Assembly (NCBI RefSeq): GCF_900142575.1
Contig: NZ_FRBI01000014.1
Span: forward strand, 1 to 64,000
Length of the DNA stretch: 64,000 nt
From: Actinacidiphila paucisporea
Lineage (GTDB): Bacteria > Actinomycetota > Actinomycetes > Streptomycetales > Streptomycetaceae
Reading direction: 5' to 3'
Positions 16,431 through 25,247 of this stretch are shown here, piece by piece; position 1 is the first letter of the stretch, and every line of letters starts with the position of its first letter. The translations under genes were made by a program, and so were the position numbers. The notes under the pieces were generated by a model that had not been told where the DNA came from, ran no database searches, and worked only from the letters and a program-made list of their open reading frames with translations.

Positions 16431-16590
16431 CGCACAGCGCACCGCTCCGCCATCCCCGTCGTCGTGGATGCACGGGAGTTCCCCTTGTGTCCGCCGCCGG
16501 CCTGTACCACCGCTCTGCGTTTCCCCAGGCCACAGGGTACTTCCGCGCCGTCATCGACCGTATTCGAGCCTGCCAGAAGGACGCATCGCC
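16431..16590 (+). promoter_or_regulatory. Possible attenuator between leader peptide and cysI
   Basis: The 160-nt spacer contains GGCCTGTACC (16499-16508) and, downstream, CAGGCC, ACAGG and GGTAC segments that can pair with overlapping parts of it. The pairings exclude one another, so ribosome position on the leader peptide could select between them. This is inferred by eye without folding energies. Confidence 0.35.
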
Positions 16591-18315
16591 ATGGCATCCA
16601 GCCCCGACACCCCCCAGCCGCCGGCCGGGGACACGCCCAGGCCCGCCGCCGCGACCCGTCGCAAGACGTCCCGGCACCGCGGCGAAGGCCAGTGGGCGAA
16701 GGGCCACTTCACTCCGCTCAACGCCAACGAGCAGACGAAGAAGGACGATGACGGTCTCAACGTGCGGACGCGCATCGAGACCATCTACGCCAAGGCGGGC
16801 TTCGACTCCATCGACGGCGCCGACCTGCGCGGCCGGATGCGCTGGTGGGGGCTCTACACGCAGCGCCGCCCCGGCATCGACGGCGGCCGGACCGCGATCC
16901 TGGAGCCCGAGGAGCTGGACGACCGCTACTTCATGATGCGGGTGCGCATCGACGGCGGCAGGCTGACGGTGGCGCAGCTGCGGGTGATCGGCGAGATCTC
17001 GCAGGAGTTCGCCCGCGGCACCGCCGACATCACCGACCGGCAGAACGTGCAGTACCACTGGATCCGCATCGAGGACGTGCCGGAGATCTGGCGCCGCCTT
17101 GAGGCGGTGGGCCTGTCCACCACCGAAGCCTGCGGCGACACCCCGCGCACCATCCTCGGCTCGCCGGTGGCCGGCATCGCCGCGGACGAGATCATCGACG
17201 GCAGCCCGGCGATCGACGCGATCAAGAGCCGCTACATCGGCGACAAGGAATTCTCCAACCTGCCGCGCAAGTTCAAGACCGCGATCTCCGGGTCGCCGCT
17301 GCTCGACGTGGTGCACGAGATCAACGACGTGGCCTTCGTCGGCGTCCGGCACCCCGAGCACGGCCCCGGCTTCGACCTGTGGGTCGGCGGCGCGCTGTCC
17401 ACCAACCCGCGGCTCGGCGAACGGCTCGGCGCCTGGGTGCCGCTGTCCGAGGTGCCCGAGGTGTGGGCCGGCGTGGTGGGGATCTTCCGCGACTACGGCT
17501 ACCGGCGGCTGCGCTCCCGCGCGCGGCTGAAGTTCCTGATGGCCGACTGGGGTCCGGAGAAGTTCCGCCAGGTGCTCCAGGACGAGTACCTCAAGCGCGA
17601 GCTGATCGACGGCCCCGCCCCCGAACTGCCGCAGGCCCAGTGGCGTGACCACATCGGGGTGCACCAGCAGAAGGACGGCCGCTACTACGTCGGCTTCGCC
17701 CCGCGGGTCGGCCGGATCGACGGCACCACCCTGACGAAGATCGCCGAACTGGCCGCGGGCCACGGCTCGGACCGGCTGCGGACGACCACCGACCAGAAGA
17801 TGCTGGTCCTGGACGTCGAGGAGTCGAAGATCGAGTCGCTGGTGGCCGGGCTGGAGTCGCTCGACCTCCAGGTCCGCCCGTCGCCCTTCCGACGCGGCAC
17901 GATGGCCTGCACCGGCATCGAGTTCTGCAAGCTGGCCATCGTCGAGACCAAGGCGCGCGGCGCCTCGCTGATCGACGAACTGGAGCGCAGGCTGCCGGAC
18001 TTCGAGGAGCCGATCGCGATCAACATCAACGGCTGCCCGAATTCCTGCGCCCGTATCCAGACCGCCGACATCGGCCTGAAGGGCCAGCTGGTCACCGACT
18101 CCGACGGGCAGCAGACCGAGGGCTACCAGGTGCACCTGGGCGGCAGCCTCGGCCTGGAGCCCGGCTTCGGCCGCAAGGTGCGCGGTCTGAAGGTCACCGC
18201 GGCCGAACTGCCCGACTACGTCGAGCGGGTGCTCTCCCGCTTCCAGGCCGAGCGCACCGACGGCGAACGCTTCGCCCAGTGGGCGGCGCGGGCCTCGGAG
18301 GAGGCGCTGTCATGA
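16591..18315 (+). CDS. cysI: Assimilatory sulfite reductase (ferredoxin-type, siroheme)
   Basis: A 574-residue nitrite/sulfite reductase. It reduces sulfite to sulfide with six electrons, using siroheme bridged to a 4Fe-4S cluster. The cluster cysteines are visible as CTGIEFC (about 440 and 446) and CPNSC (about 481 and 485). The N-terminal half carries the ferredoxin-like repeat, including DITDRQNVQYHWIRIEDVP, which provides siroheme-binding Arg residues. Its neighbours (cysH, cysC, cysD, cysN) favour sulfite rather than nitrite as substrate. AGAAGGA lies 9 nt before the ATG. Its stop overlaps the next start (ATGA). The first 35 residues are a basic, proline-rich extension. Confidence 0.93.
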   Translation: MASSPDTPQPPAGDTPRPAAATRRKTSRHRGEGQWAKGHFTPLNANEQTKKDDDGLNVRTRIETIYAKAGFDSIDGADLRGRMRWWGLYTQRRPGIDGGRTAILEPEELDDRYFMMRVRIDGGRLTVAQLRVIGEISQEFARGTADITDRQNVQYHWIRIEDVPEIWRRLEAVGLSTTEACGDTPRTILGSPVAGIAADEIIDGSPAIDAIKSRYIGDKEFSNLPRKFKTAISGSPLLDVVHEINDVAFVGVRHPEHGPGFDLWVGGALSTNPRLGERLGAWVPLSEVPEVWAGVVGIFRDYGYRRLRSRARLKFLMADWGPEKFRQVLQDEYLKRELIDGPAPELPQAQWRDHIGVHQQKDGRYYVGFAPRVGRIDGTTLTKIAELAAGHGSDRLRTTTDQKMLVLDVEESKIESLVAGLESLDLQVRPSPFRRGTMACTGIEFCKLAIVETKARGASLIDELERRLPDFEEPIAININGCPNSCARIQTADIGLKGQLVTDSDGQQTEGYQVHLGGSLGLEPGFGRKVRGLKVTAAELPDYVERVLSRFQAERTDGERFAQWAARASEEALS

Positions 18316-18491
18316 GCGAGCGAGCCGCCCCGTTCTACTGCCCCTACTGCGGGGACGAGGACCTGCGTCCGTCCGAGGAAGGCCACGGCGCCTGGGAATG
18401 CCACGCGTGCAGCCGCGCATTCCAGTTGAAGTTCCTCGGGCTGCTGGCCAGGAGGCCGGCCGCCGACACCCCGCAGGGAGGCGCTTCGTGA
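18312..18491 (+). CDS. Small zinc-ribbon protein of the cys operon
   Basis: This 59-residue protein has CPYC (residues 10-13) and CHAC (about 31-34), a CX2C-CX2C pattern typical of a zinc ribbon or rubredoxin-like knuckle. It overlaps cysI (ATGA) and cysH (GTGA), so its translation is tied to both. The same position is taken by a hypothetical protein in other Streptomyces cys operons. Function is unknown; a role in assembly or electron delivery for the neighbouring iron-sulfur reductases is only a guess. Confidence 0.8.
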   Translation: MSERAAPFYCPYCGDEDLRPSEEGHGAWECHACSRAFQLKFLGLLARRPAADTPQGGAS

Positions 18492-19192
18492 CCACCGCAC
18501 CGTATACGGCACAGGACCTGCAGCAGCTCGCCGAGCAGGCGGGCCGCGACCTGGAGGAGGCGTCCGCGCTCGACATCCTGCGCTGGGCCGCCGACACCTT
18601 CGGGTCGCGCCTGTGCGTGACCTCCTCGATGGAGGACGCCGTCGTGGCGCACCTCGCCTCGCGCGCGCTGCCCGGCGTGGACGTCGTCTTCCTCGACACC
18701 GGCTACCACTTCCCGGAGACCATCGGCACCCGGGACGCGGTGGCGGCGGTGATGGACGTCAACGTCCTCACGATCACCCCGCGGCAGACCGTCGCCGAGC
18801 AGGACGCGCAGTACGGCGCCAGGCTGCACGACCGCGACCCCGACCTGTGCTGCGCGCTGCGCAAGGTCGCCCCGCTCGAGGCGGGGCTGGCCGGCTACGA
18901 CGCCTGGGCGACGGGCCTGCGCAGGGACGAGTCGCCGACCCGGGCGAACACCCCGGTCGTCAGCTGGGACGCCAAGCGGCAGAAGGTCAAGATCGCCCCG
19001 ATCGCCCGCTGGTCGCAGGAGGACGTGGAGGCCTACGTCGCCGAGCACGGTGTGCTCACCAACCCGCTGCTGATGGACGGTTACCCGTCCGTCGGCTGCG
19101 CGCCCTGCACCCGCCGGGTGCTGGAGGGCGAGGACGCCCGCGCCGGCCGCTGGGCGGGGCTCGGCAAGACCGAGTGCGGTATCCACCAGTGA
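18488..19192 (+). CDS. cysH: Adenylyl-sulfate (APS) reductase, CysH family
   Basis: A 234-residue member of the PAPS/APS reductase family that makes sulfite from activated sulfate with thioredoxin. SSMEDAVVAHL is the modified P-loop (SSGxDS-like), and the C-terminal ECGIH holds the catalytic Cys. It also has CC (about 120-121) and CAPC (about 203-206), the four ligands of the 4Fe-4S cluster found only in APS-using enzymes, so APS is the more likely substrate. GTG overlaps the previous stop. TGA is followed 26 nt later by the cysC start. Confidence 0.93.
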   Translation: MTTAPYTAQDLQQLAEQAGRDLEEASALDILRWAADTFGSRLCVTSSMEDAVVAHLASRALPGVDVVFLDTGYHFPETIGTRDAVAAVMDVNVLTITPRQTVAEQDAQYGARLHDRDPDLCCALRKVAPLEAGLAGYDAWATGLRRDESPTRANTPVVSWDAKRQKVKIAPIARWSQEDVEAYVAEHGVLTNPLLMDGYPSVGCAPCTRRVLEGEDARAGRWAGLGKTECGIHQ

Positions 19193-19218
19193 CGGCGAAC
19201 CAGGAGCAGGAGACCCCG

Positions 19219-19758
19219 ATGACCACCGGCGCCACCGTATGGCTCACCGGGCTGCCGAGCGCGGGCAAGACCACCATCGCGACCGCGCTGGCGGACACCC
19301 TGCGGGCGGCCGGGCGCCGGGTCGAGGTGCTGGACGGCGACGAGATCCGCGAGTTCCTGTCCGCGGGCCTGGGCTTCACCCGCCAGGACCGGGACACCAA
19401 CGTGCAGCGGATCGGCTTCGTCGCCGAACTGCTGGCCTCCCACGGTGTGCTGGTGCTCGTGCCGGTCATCGCGCCCTACGCCGACAGCCGCGAGGCGGTG
19501 CGCAAGCGCCACCAGGCGCAGGGCACCGGATATGTCGAGGTCCACGTGGCCACCCCGGTCGACGTGTGCTCGGTGCGTGACGTGAAGGGCCTGTACGCGC
19601 GGCAGGCCGCGGGCGAGCTGACCGGCCTGACCGGGGTCGACGACCCGTACGAGGTCCCGGAGAACCCGGATCTGCGGATCGAGACGCAAGGCAGCACGGT
19701 GGAACAGTCCGCCGCAGCGGTGCACGCGCTGCTCGCCGAGAAGGGCCTCACGATATGA
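19219..19758 (+). CDS. cysC: Adenylyl-sulfate kinase
   Basis: A 179-residue APS kinase that phosphorylates APS to PAPS. The P-loop GLPSAGKTT is at residues 11-19, LDGDEIREFLSAGLGFT is the DGD/substrate motif, and VKGLYARQAAGELTGLTGVD is the family C-terminal signature. ATG at 19219 has GGAG 6 nt upstream. A GTG at 19189 would give a GTGA overlap with cysH but has no ribosome binding site and adds a non-conserved tail. Its stop overlaps the cysD start (ATGA). PAPS from this enzyme may serve sulfotransferases, since the adjacent reductase looks APS-specific. Confidence 0.92.
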   Translation: MTTGATVWLTGLPSAGKTTIATALADTLRAAGRRVEVLDGDEIREFLSAGLGFTRQDRDTNVQRIGFVAELLASHGVLVLVPVIAPYADSREAVRKRHQAQGTGYVEVHVATPVDVCSVRDVKGLYARQAAGELTGLTGVDDPYEVPENPDLRIETQGSTVEQSAAAVHALLAEKGLTI

Positions 19759-20690
19759 CCACGACCGCCACGCACGCCGAGCAGCGCGACAGCCCGTACG
19801 CGCTGACGCATCTGGACGCGCTGGAATCCGAGGCGGTGCACATCTTCCGCGAGGTGGCGGGCGAGTTCGAGCGGCCGGTGATCCTCTTCTCCGGCGGCAA
19901 GGACTCGATCGTCATGCTGCACCTGGCGCTCAAGGCGTTCGCGCCCGCGCCGGTGCCCTTCTCGCTGCTGCACGTGGACACCGGGCACAACTTCCCCGAG
20001 GTCCTCGACCTGCGCGACCGCACCGTCGCCGAGCACTCCCTGCGGCTGTACGTGGCCAAGGTGCAGGACTACATCGACGACGGGCGGCTGCGCGAGCGCC
20101 CCGACGGGCTGCGCAACCCGCTGCAGACGGTGCCGCTGACCGAGGCGATCCAGTCGCACCGCTTCGACGCGGTCTTCGGCGGCGGCCGCCGCGACGAGGA
20201 GAAGGCCAGGGCCAAGGAGCGGGTCTTCTCGCTGCGCGACGAGTTCTCCCAGTGGGACCCGCGCCGGCAGCGCCCCGAACTGTGGCAGCTCTACAACGGC
20301 CGGCACGCGCCGGGCGAGCACGTGCGGGTCTTCCCGCTGTCCAACTGGACCGAGCTGGACGTGTGGCAGTACATCGCCCGCGAGGAGATCGAGCTGCCGG
20401 ACATCTACTTCGCGCACGAGCGGGAGGTCTTCAGCCGCAACGGCATGTGGCTGACCGCGGGCGAGTGGGGCGGCCCGAAGGCCGGTGAGCCGGTGCAGAC
20501 CAGGATGGTGCGCTACCGCACGGTCGGCGACATGTCCTGCACCGGCGCGGTCGACTCCGCCGCGACCACGCTGGACTCGGTGATCACCGAGATCGCCGCG
20601 TCGCGGCTGACCGAACGGGGTGCCACCCGGGCCGACGACAAGATGTCGGAGGCGGCGATGGAAGACCGCAAGCGCGAGGGGTACTTCTAA
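19755..20690 (+). CDS. cysD: Sulfate adenylyltransferase subunit 2
   Basis: A 311-residue catalytic subunit of ATP sulfurylase, which joins sulfate to ATP to give APS. It has the PP-loop SGGKDS at residues 46-51, LLHVDTGHNFPEVLDLRD, and GGGRRDEEKARAKER, all classic for CysD. The C-terminus KREGYF is also conserved. It works as a heterodimer with the GTPase CysN encoded 2 nt downstream. ATG overlaps the cysC stop. Confidence 0.95.
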   Translation: MTTTATHAEQRDSPYALTHLDALESEAVHIFREVAGEFERPVILFSGGKDSIVMLHLALKAFAPAPVPFSLLHVDTGHNFPEVLDLRDRTVAEHSLRLYVAKVQDYIDDGRLRERPDGLRNPLQTVPLTEAIQSHRFDAVFGGGRRDEEKARAKERVFSLRDEFSQWDPRRQRPELWQLYNGRHAPGEHVRVFPLSNWTELDVWQYIAREEIELPDIYFAHEREVFSRNGMWLTAGEWGGPKAGEPVQTRMVRYRTVGDMSCTGAVDSAATTLDSVITEIAASRLTERGATRADDKMSEAAMEDRKREGYF

Positions 20691-20692
20691 CC

Positions 20693-22042
20693 ATGACCAC
20701 CACGAGCCCGCTGACCGCGGAACAGCTGTCGGCGACCACCCTGCTGCGGTTCGCCACCGCGGGATCGGTCGACGACGGGAAGTCCACCCTGGTGGGCCGG
20801 CTGCTGCACGACTCCAAGTCGGTGCTCAGCGACCAGCTGGAGGCCGTCGAGCGCGCGTCGCTCGGCCGCGGCCAGGAGGCGCCCGACCTCGCGCTGCTCA
20901 CCGACGGCCTGCGGGCCGAGCGGGAGCAGGGCATCACCATCGACGTGGCCTACCGCTACTTCGCCACCGCCCGCCGCCGGTTCATCCTGGCCGACACGCC
21001 GGGCCACGTGCAGTACACGCGGAACATGGTGACGGGCGCCTCGACCGCCGAGCTGGCCGTGGTGCTCGTGGACGCCCGCAACGGGGTGGTCGAGCAGACC
21101 CGCAGGCACGCCGCGGTCGCCGCGCTGCTGCGGGTGCCGCACGTGGTGCTCGCGGTCAACAAGATGGACCTGGTGGAGTACGCGGAGCCGGTCTTCGCGG
21201 CCATCGCCGAGGAGTTCACCGCCTACGCGGCCTCGCTGGGCGTCCCGGAGATCACCGCGATCCCGATCTCGGCGCTGGCCGGCGACAACGTGGTGGAGCC
21301 GTCGGCGAACATGGACTGGTACGGCGGCCCGACCGTGCTCGAACACCTGGAGACGGTCCCGGTCAGCCACGACCTGACCGGCTGCCCGGCGCGCTTCCCG
21401 GTGCAGTACGTGATCAGGCCGCAGACCGCCGAGCACCCCGACTACCGCGGTTACGCCGGCCAGATCGCGTCCGGCCTGCTGCGGGTCGGCGAGCCGGTGA
21501 CCGTACTGCCCTCGGGGCGTACGACCACCATCTCCGGCATCGACGCGCTGGGCCGCAGCGTGCACACCGCGTGGGCGCCGCAGTCGGTCACCGTGCTGCT
21601 CGCCGACGACCTGGACGTCTCGCGCGGCGACCTGATCGCGCCGTCCGGCTCGGTGCCGCCGCTGACGCAGGACGTACGGGCCACGGTGTGCCATCTGCAC
21701 GAGCGGCCGCTGCGGATCGGCGATCGGGTGCTGCTCAAGCACGCGACCCGTACGGTTAAGGCGATCGTCAAGGCGCTGCCGTACCGGATCGACCTGTCGC
21801 ACGGCCTGGCGCACGAGAACGACCCGGCGGCCCTGGAGGTCAACGACATCGGCGCGGTGCAGTTGCGCACCGCGGAGCCGCTGCCGATCGACGCCTACGC
21901 GGTGACCCGGCTGACCGGATCGTTCCTGCTGATCGACCCCGCGGACGGGACGACGCTGACCGCTGGGATGGCGGGCGAGGCGTTCGCGGAGCCCGCGCAG
22001 GCGGCCGGCGGCCCCGCCGATGACGAAGGATGGGACTTCTGA
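20693..22042 (+). CDS. cysN: Sulfate adenylyltransferase subunit 1 (GTPase)
   Basis: A 449-residue EF-Tu-like GTPase that couples GTP hydrolysis to APS synthesis by CysD. G1 is GSVDDGKST (residues 24-32), G3 is DTPGHVQYTRNM and G4 is NKMD. Two beta-barrel domains follow. It stands alone, not fused to APS kinase as in CysNC proteins; cysC is a separate gene here. It starts 2 nt after cysD. A Gly- and acidic-rich tail ends it. Confidence 0.95.
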   Translation: MTTTSPLTAEQLSATTLLRFATAGSVDDGKSTLVGRLLHDSKSVLSDQLEAVERASLGRGQEAPDLALLTDGLRAEREQGITIDVAYRYFATARRRFILADTPGHVQYTRNMVTGASTAELAVVLVDARNGVVEQTRRHAAVAALLRVPHVVLAVNKMDLVEYAEPVFAAIAEEFTAYAASLGVPEITAIPISALAGDNVVEPSANMDWYGGPTVLEHLETVPVSHDLTGCPARFPVQYVIRPQTAEHPDYRGYAGQIASGLLRVGEPVTVLPSGRTTTISGIDALGRSVHTAWAPQSVTVLLADDLDVSRGDLIAPSGSVPPLTQDVRATVCHLHERPLRIGDRVLLKHATRTVKAIVKALPYRIDLSHGLAHENDPAALEVNDIGAVQLRTAEPLPIDAYAVTRLTGSFLLIDPADGTTLTAGMAGEAFAEPAQAAGGPADDEGWDF

Positions 22043-22044
22043 CC

Positions 22045-22146
22045 ATGGCTCAGGAAGCCTTCTCGGGATTTGCGAAGGAGGGCGGGCGCGTCGGCAGCGG
22101 CTCGCTCGGCTCGGGTACGGGCGGGGTCGCGCGATGTGCGGGCTGA
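22045..22146 (+). CDS. Possible 33-residue ORF after cysN
   Basis: An ATG lies 2 nt after the cysN stop and opens a 33-codon frame, MAQEAFSGFAKEGGRVGSGS and then a Gly-rich end. There is no recognisable domain and no strong ribosome binding site, but the spacing mimics a coupled gene. It may be a remnant or chance frame. The following 150 nt (22147-22298) to the next gene hold nothing else I can identify. Confidence 0.25.
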   Translation: MAQEAFSGFAKEGGRVGSGSLGSGTGGVARCAG

Positions 22147-22298
22147 CCCTGCTTACGGCGGTTCGCGGCGCAGCCGCAGCCGTCGGCGTACGCCCCTGTC
22201 GCGCTCCGCGCGTCCCGATGCTCCACCTTCGAAGACCTGACGAAATTCCGGCCGCGCCTTAGCGCGCGACACGCCGGGCCTTACGAGAGGACACACCC

Positions 22299-23447
22299 GT
22301 GTCTGCGCAAGCCAGTTCCGCGTCCCGCACCTCCGCACCCCGCCACAGACTCATCGCCGTGGCCGCCGCCCTCCCCCTGTTCCTCGGCGTACTCGCCGCC
22401 TGCGGCTACGGCTCCGACAACAAGTCGGACGGCTCCAACTCGTCGGCCCCCGCCACGTCGACGGGTGCGACGACCGCCAAGCTCTCCGCCGACGAGGTGA
22501 AGATCGGCTACTTCCCGAACCTGACCCACGCCACCGCCCTGGTCGGGCTCAAGGAAGGCTTCTTCCAGCAGGAACTCGGCAGCACGAAGATCAAGCCGGC
22601 CACCTTCAACGCCGGTCCTGCCGAGATCGAGGCGCTGAACGCCGGGTCGATCGACATCGGCTGGATCGGCCCCTCCCCCGCGATCAACGGCTACACCAAG
22701 TCCGGCGGCTCCAACCTGAAGATCATCTCGGGTTCGGCCTCGGGCGGCGTGAAGCTGGTGGTCAACCCGGCGAAGATCAAGACCCTGGCGGACGTCAAGG
22801 GCAAGAAGATCGCCACCCCGCAGCTCGGCAACACCCAGGACGTGGCGCTGCTGAACTGGATCAAGACGCAGGGCTGGAAGGTCGACGCGCAGAGCGGCAA
22901 GGGCGACGTGTCGGTCGTGCGCACCGACAACAAGATCACCCCTGACGCGTACAAGAACGGCTCCATCGACGGTGCGTGGGTGCCGGAACCCACCGCCTCG
23001 AAGCTGGTCGCCGAAGGCGCCAAGGTGCTGCTCGACGAGAGCTCGCTGTGGCCGAACAAGCAGTTCGTGATCACCAACGTGATCGTGTCGCAGAAGTTCC
23101 TGTCGGCCCATCCCGACGTGGTCGAGGCGGTGCTGCGCGGCTCGGTGAAGACCGACGCGTGGATCAAGGCGAACTCCGACAAGGCCAAGGCCGACGCCAA
23201 CGCCCAGCTGGAGCAGCTGACGCAGAAGGCGCTGCCCGCGAAGGTCCTGGACCCGGCGTGGGCGTCCATCCAGGTGACCGACGACCCGCTGGCCGCCACC
23301 GCCAAGACCGAGGCCGAACACGCGGTCTCCGCCGGTCTGCTCAAGGCACCGAAGCTGGACGGCATCTACGACCTGACGCTGCTCAACAAGGTCCTCAAGG
23401 CCCAGGGGCAGCCGACGGTCGACGCGGCGGGTCTCGGCACCCAGTGA
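22299..23447 (+). CDS. ABC transporter substrate-binding lipoprotein (SsuA/TauA-like)
   Basis: A 382-residue lipoprotein with lipobox LAAC (Cys35). It belongs to the NMT1/SsuA/NrtA solute-binding family: VKIGYFPNLTHATALVGLKE is the usual first strand, then AGPAEIEALNAGSIDIGWIG and LADVKGKKIATPQLGNTQD. It should bind a small sulfur anion such as an aliphatic sulfonate, taurine or possibly sulfate. GTG at 22299 has GAGAGG 8 nt upstream. It is the first of three transporter genes placed after cysN, and shares their orientation. Confidence 0.88.
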   Translation: MSAQASSASRTSAPRHRLIAVAAALPLFLGVLAACGYGSDNKSDGSNSSAPATSTGATTAKLSADEVKIGYFPNLTHATALVGLKEGFFQQELGSTKIKPATFNAGPAEIEALNAGSIDIGWIGPSPAINGYTKSGGSNLKIISGSASGGVKLVVNPAKIKTLADVKGKKIATPQLGNTQDVALLNWIKTQGWKVDAQSGKGDVSVVRTDNKITPDAYKNGSIDGAWVPEPTASKLVAEGAKVLLDESSLWPNKQFVITNVIVSQKFLSAHPDVVEAVLRGSVKTDAWIKANSDKAKADANAQLEQLTQKALPAKVLDPAWASIQVTDDPLAATAKTEAEHAVSAGLLKAPKLDGIYDLTLLNKVLKAQGQPTVDAAGLGTQ

Positions 23448-23518
23448 CAGCGGCGCGGTACGGCACCCGGCAGCAACCGACCAGCTGATCCAACCGAGAA
23501 CCCCAGGAGGTGACTTCC

Positions 23519-24313
23519 ATGGCCGACACTCTCACCAGTGCCGCCGCGCAGCACGCGGAAAGCGCCGCGCACGCGGCCAGGCTCGACCATGTGTCGAAGG
23601 CGTTCGGCAGGCCCGGCGCCCAGCAGCTCGTACTGGACGACATCACACTCGATGTGCGCCCCGGCGAGTTCGTCTGCCTCCTGGGCGCCTCGGGATGCGG
23701 CAAGTCGACACTGCTGAACCTGGTCGCGGGACTCGACAAGCCGTCCGCCGGGAGCATCACGACTCCCGGCGGCCGGCCGGCCCTGATGTTCCAGGAGCAC
23801 GCCCTCTTCCCGTGGCTGACCGCGGGCAAGAACATCGAACTGACCTTGCGGATGCGTGGGATGCCGCGCGAGCAGCGCCGCCCCGAGGCCGAGCGGCTGC
23901 TGTCGCTGGTGCGGCTGGGCGGGGCGTACGGCAAGCGGGTGCACGAGCTGTCCGGTGGTATGCGGCAGCGTGTCGCGCTGGCCAGGGCGCTCGCTCAGGA
24001 CAGCCAACTGCTGCTCATGGACGAGCCGTTCGCGGCGCTGGACGCGATCACCCGGGACGTGCTGCACGACGAGCTGACCCGCATCTGGTCGGAGACCGAC
24101 CTGTCGGTGCTGTTCGTGACGCACAACGTGCGGGAGGCGGTACGGCTGGCACAGCGGGTCGTCCTGCTCTCCTCGCGGCCCGGGCGGATCAACCGCGAGT
24201 GGTCCATCGACATACCGCAGCCTCGCCGGATCGAGGACGCGGCCGTGGCCGACCTGTCCGTCGAGATCACCGAAGAACTGCGTGGGGAGATCCGCCGCCA
24301 TGGCCAGCACTGA
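23519..24313 (+). CDS. ABC transporter ATP-binding protein (SsuB-like)
   Basis: A 264-residue ATPase with Walker A GASGCGKST, Q-loop MFQEHALFPW, signature LSGGMRQRVALARAL, Walker B LLLMDEPFAALD and H-loop VTHNV. The sequence groups with the SsuB/TauB/NrtD class. ATG at 23519 was preferred over the GTG at 23510 because AGGAGGTGA, nearly the full anti-Shine-Dalgarno complement, lies 5 nt before the ATG and covers the GTG. It overlaps the permease start by 14 nt. Confidence 0.92.
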   Translation: MADTLTSAAAQHAESAAHAARLDHVSKAFGRPGAQQLVLDDITLDVRPGEFVCLLGASGCGKSTLLNLVAGLDKPSAGSITTPGGRPALMFQEHALFPWLTAGKNIELTLRMRGMPREQRRPEAERLLSLVRLGGAYGKRVHELSGGMRQRVALARALAQDSQLLLMDEPFAALDAITRDVLHDELTRIWSETDLSVLFVTHNVREAVRLAQRVVLLSSRPGRINREWSIDIPQPRRIEDAAVADLSVEITEELRGEIRRHGQH

Positions 24314-25247
24314 GACGTCGGGCGCACAGGACGCCGCGCCCCTGGGGAAGAGCCCGGCGGACGCCCCCGCGCAGGAGCAGCCCGACCGGCACGACCTGTC
24401 GGGTCTGGAGGCCGGCCTCGACGCGCTGGACGCCGTCGTCGTCAAGCGGACGCCGGTAGGGCAGGTGCTGGTCAAGAAGGTGCTGCCGCCGATCAGCGCG
24501 ATCGTCCTGGTGCTGGTGGTCTGGCAGTTGGCGGTCTGGGCCAAGCTCGCCGATCAGACGAAGCTGCCCAGCCCCTCGGCCGTCGGCCAGGAACTGGTCG
24601 ACCGGTGGAATGCCGGCGACCTCTTCTCGATCATCTGGACCAGCGTGTCGCACGGCCTGCTGGGCTTCGCCGCCGCGCTGGTCATCGGCACCCCGCTGGG
24701 CCTGGTGGTGGCCAGGGTGCCCTTCGTACGGGCCGCGATCGGGCCGATCCTGTCCGGCCTGCAGTCGCTGCCCTCGGTGGCGTGGGTGCCGGCCGCGGTG
24801 ATCTGGCTCGGCCTGAACAACTCCACCATGTACGCCGTCATCCTGCTCGGCGCGGTGCCGTCGATCGCCAACGGCCTCGTCGCCGGTATCGACCAGGTGC
24901 CGCCGCTGTATCTGCGGGCCGGCCGCACCATCGGCGCCACCGGGCTGCGCGGGGCGTGGTTCATCCTGCTGCCTGCCGCGCTGCCCGGATACGTGGCGGG
25001 CCTGAAGCAGGGCTGGGCCTTCTCCTGGCGCTCGCTGATGGCCGCCGAGCTGATCGCGTCCTCGCCCGACCTGGGGGTGGGGCTCGGCCGCTACCTGGAG
25101 AACATGCGGGAGGGCTCCGACATGGCCGGCGTCTTCCTGGGCATCCTGCTGATCCTCTTCGTCGGTATCGCCATCGACCTGCTGATCTTCAGCCCGCTGG
25201 AGCGCTGGGTGCTGCGCTCGCGGGGGCTGACCGCGGGAAGCCAGTGA
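24300..25247 (+). CDS. ABC transporter permease (SsuC-like)
   Basis: A 315-residue permease with about six membrane helices after a hydrophilic N-terminal tail of about 65 residues. LYLRAGRTIGATGLRGAWFI is the EAA-type ATPase-docking loop of the SsuC/TauC/NrtB group. ATG at 24300 lies within the end of the ATPase gene; GGGGAG is about 8 nt upstream. Its stop overlaps the chelatase start (GTGA). Confidence 0.92.
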   Translation: MASTETSGAQDAAPLGKSPADAPAQEQPDRHDLSGLEAGLDALDAVVVKRTPVGQVLVKKVLPPISAIVLVLVVWQLAVWAKLADQTKLPSPSAVGQELVDRWNAGDLFSIIWTSVSHGLLGFAAALVIGTPLGLVVARVPFVRAAIGPILSGLQSLPSVAWVPAAVIWLGLNNSTMYAVILLGAVPSIANGLVAGIDQVPPLYLRAGRTIGATGLRGAWFILLPAALPGYVAGLKQGWAFSWRSLMAAELIASSPDLGVGLGRYLENMREGSDMAGVFLGILLILFVGIAIDLLIFSPLERWVLRSRGLTAGSQ

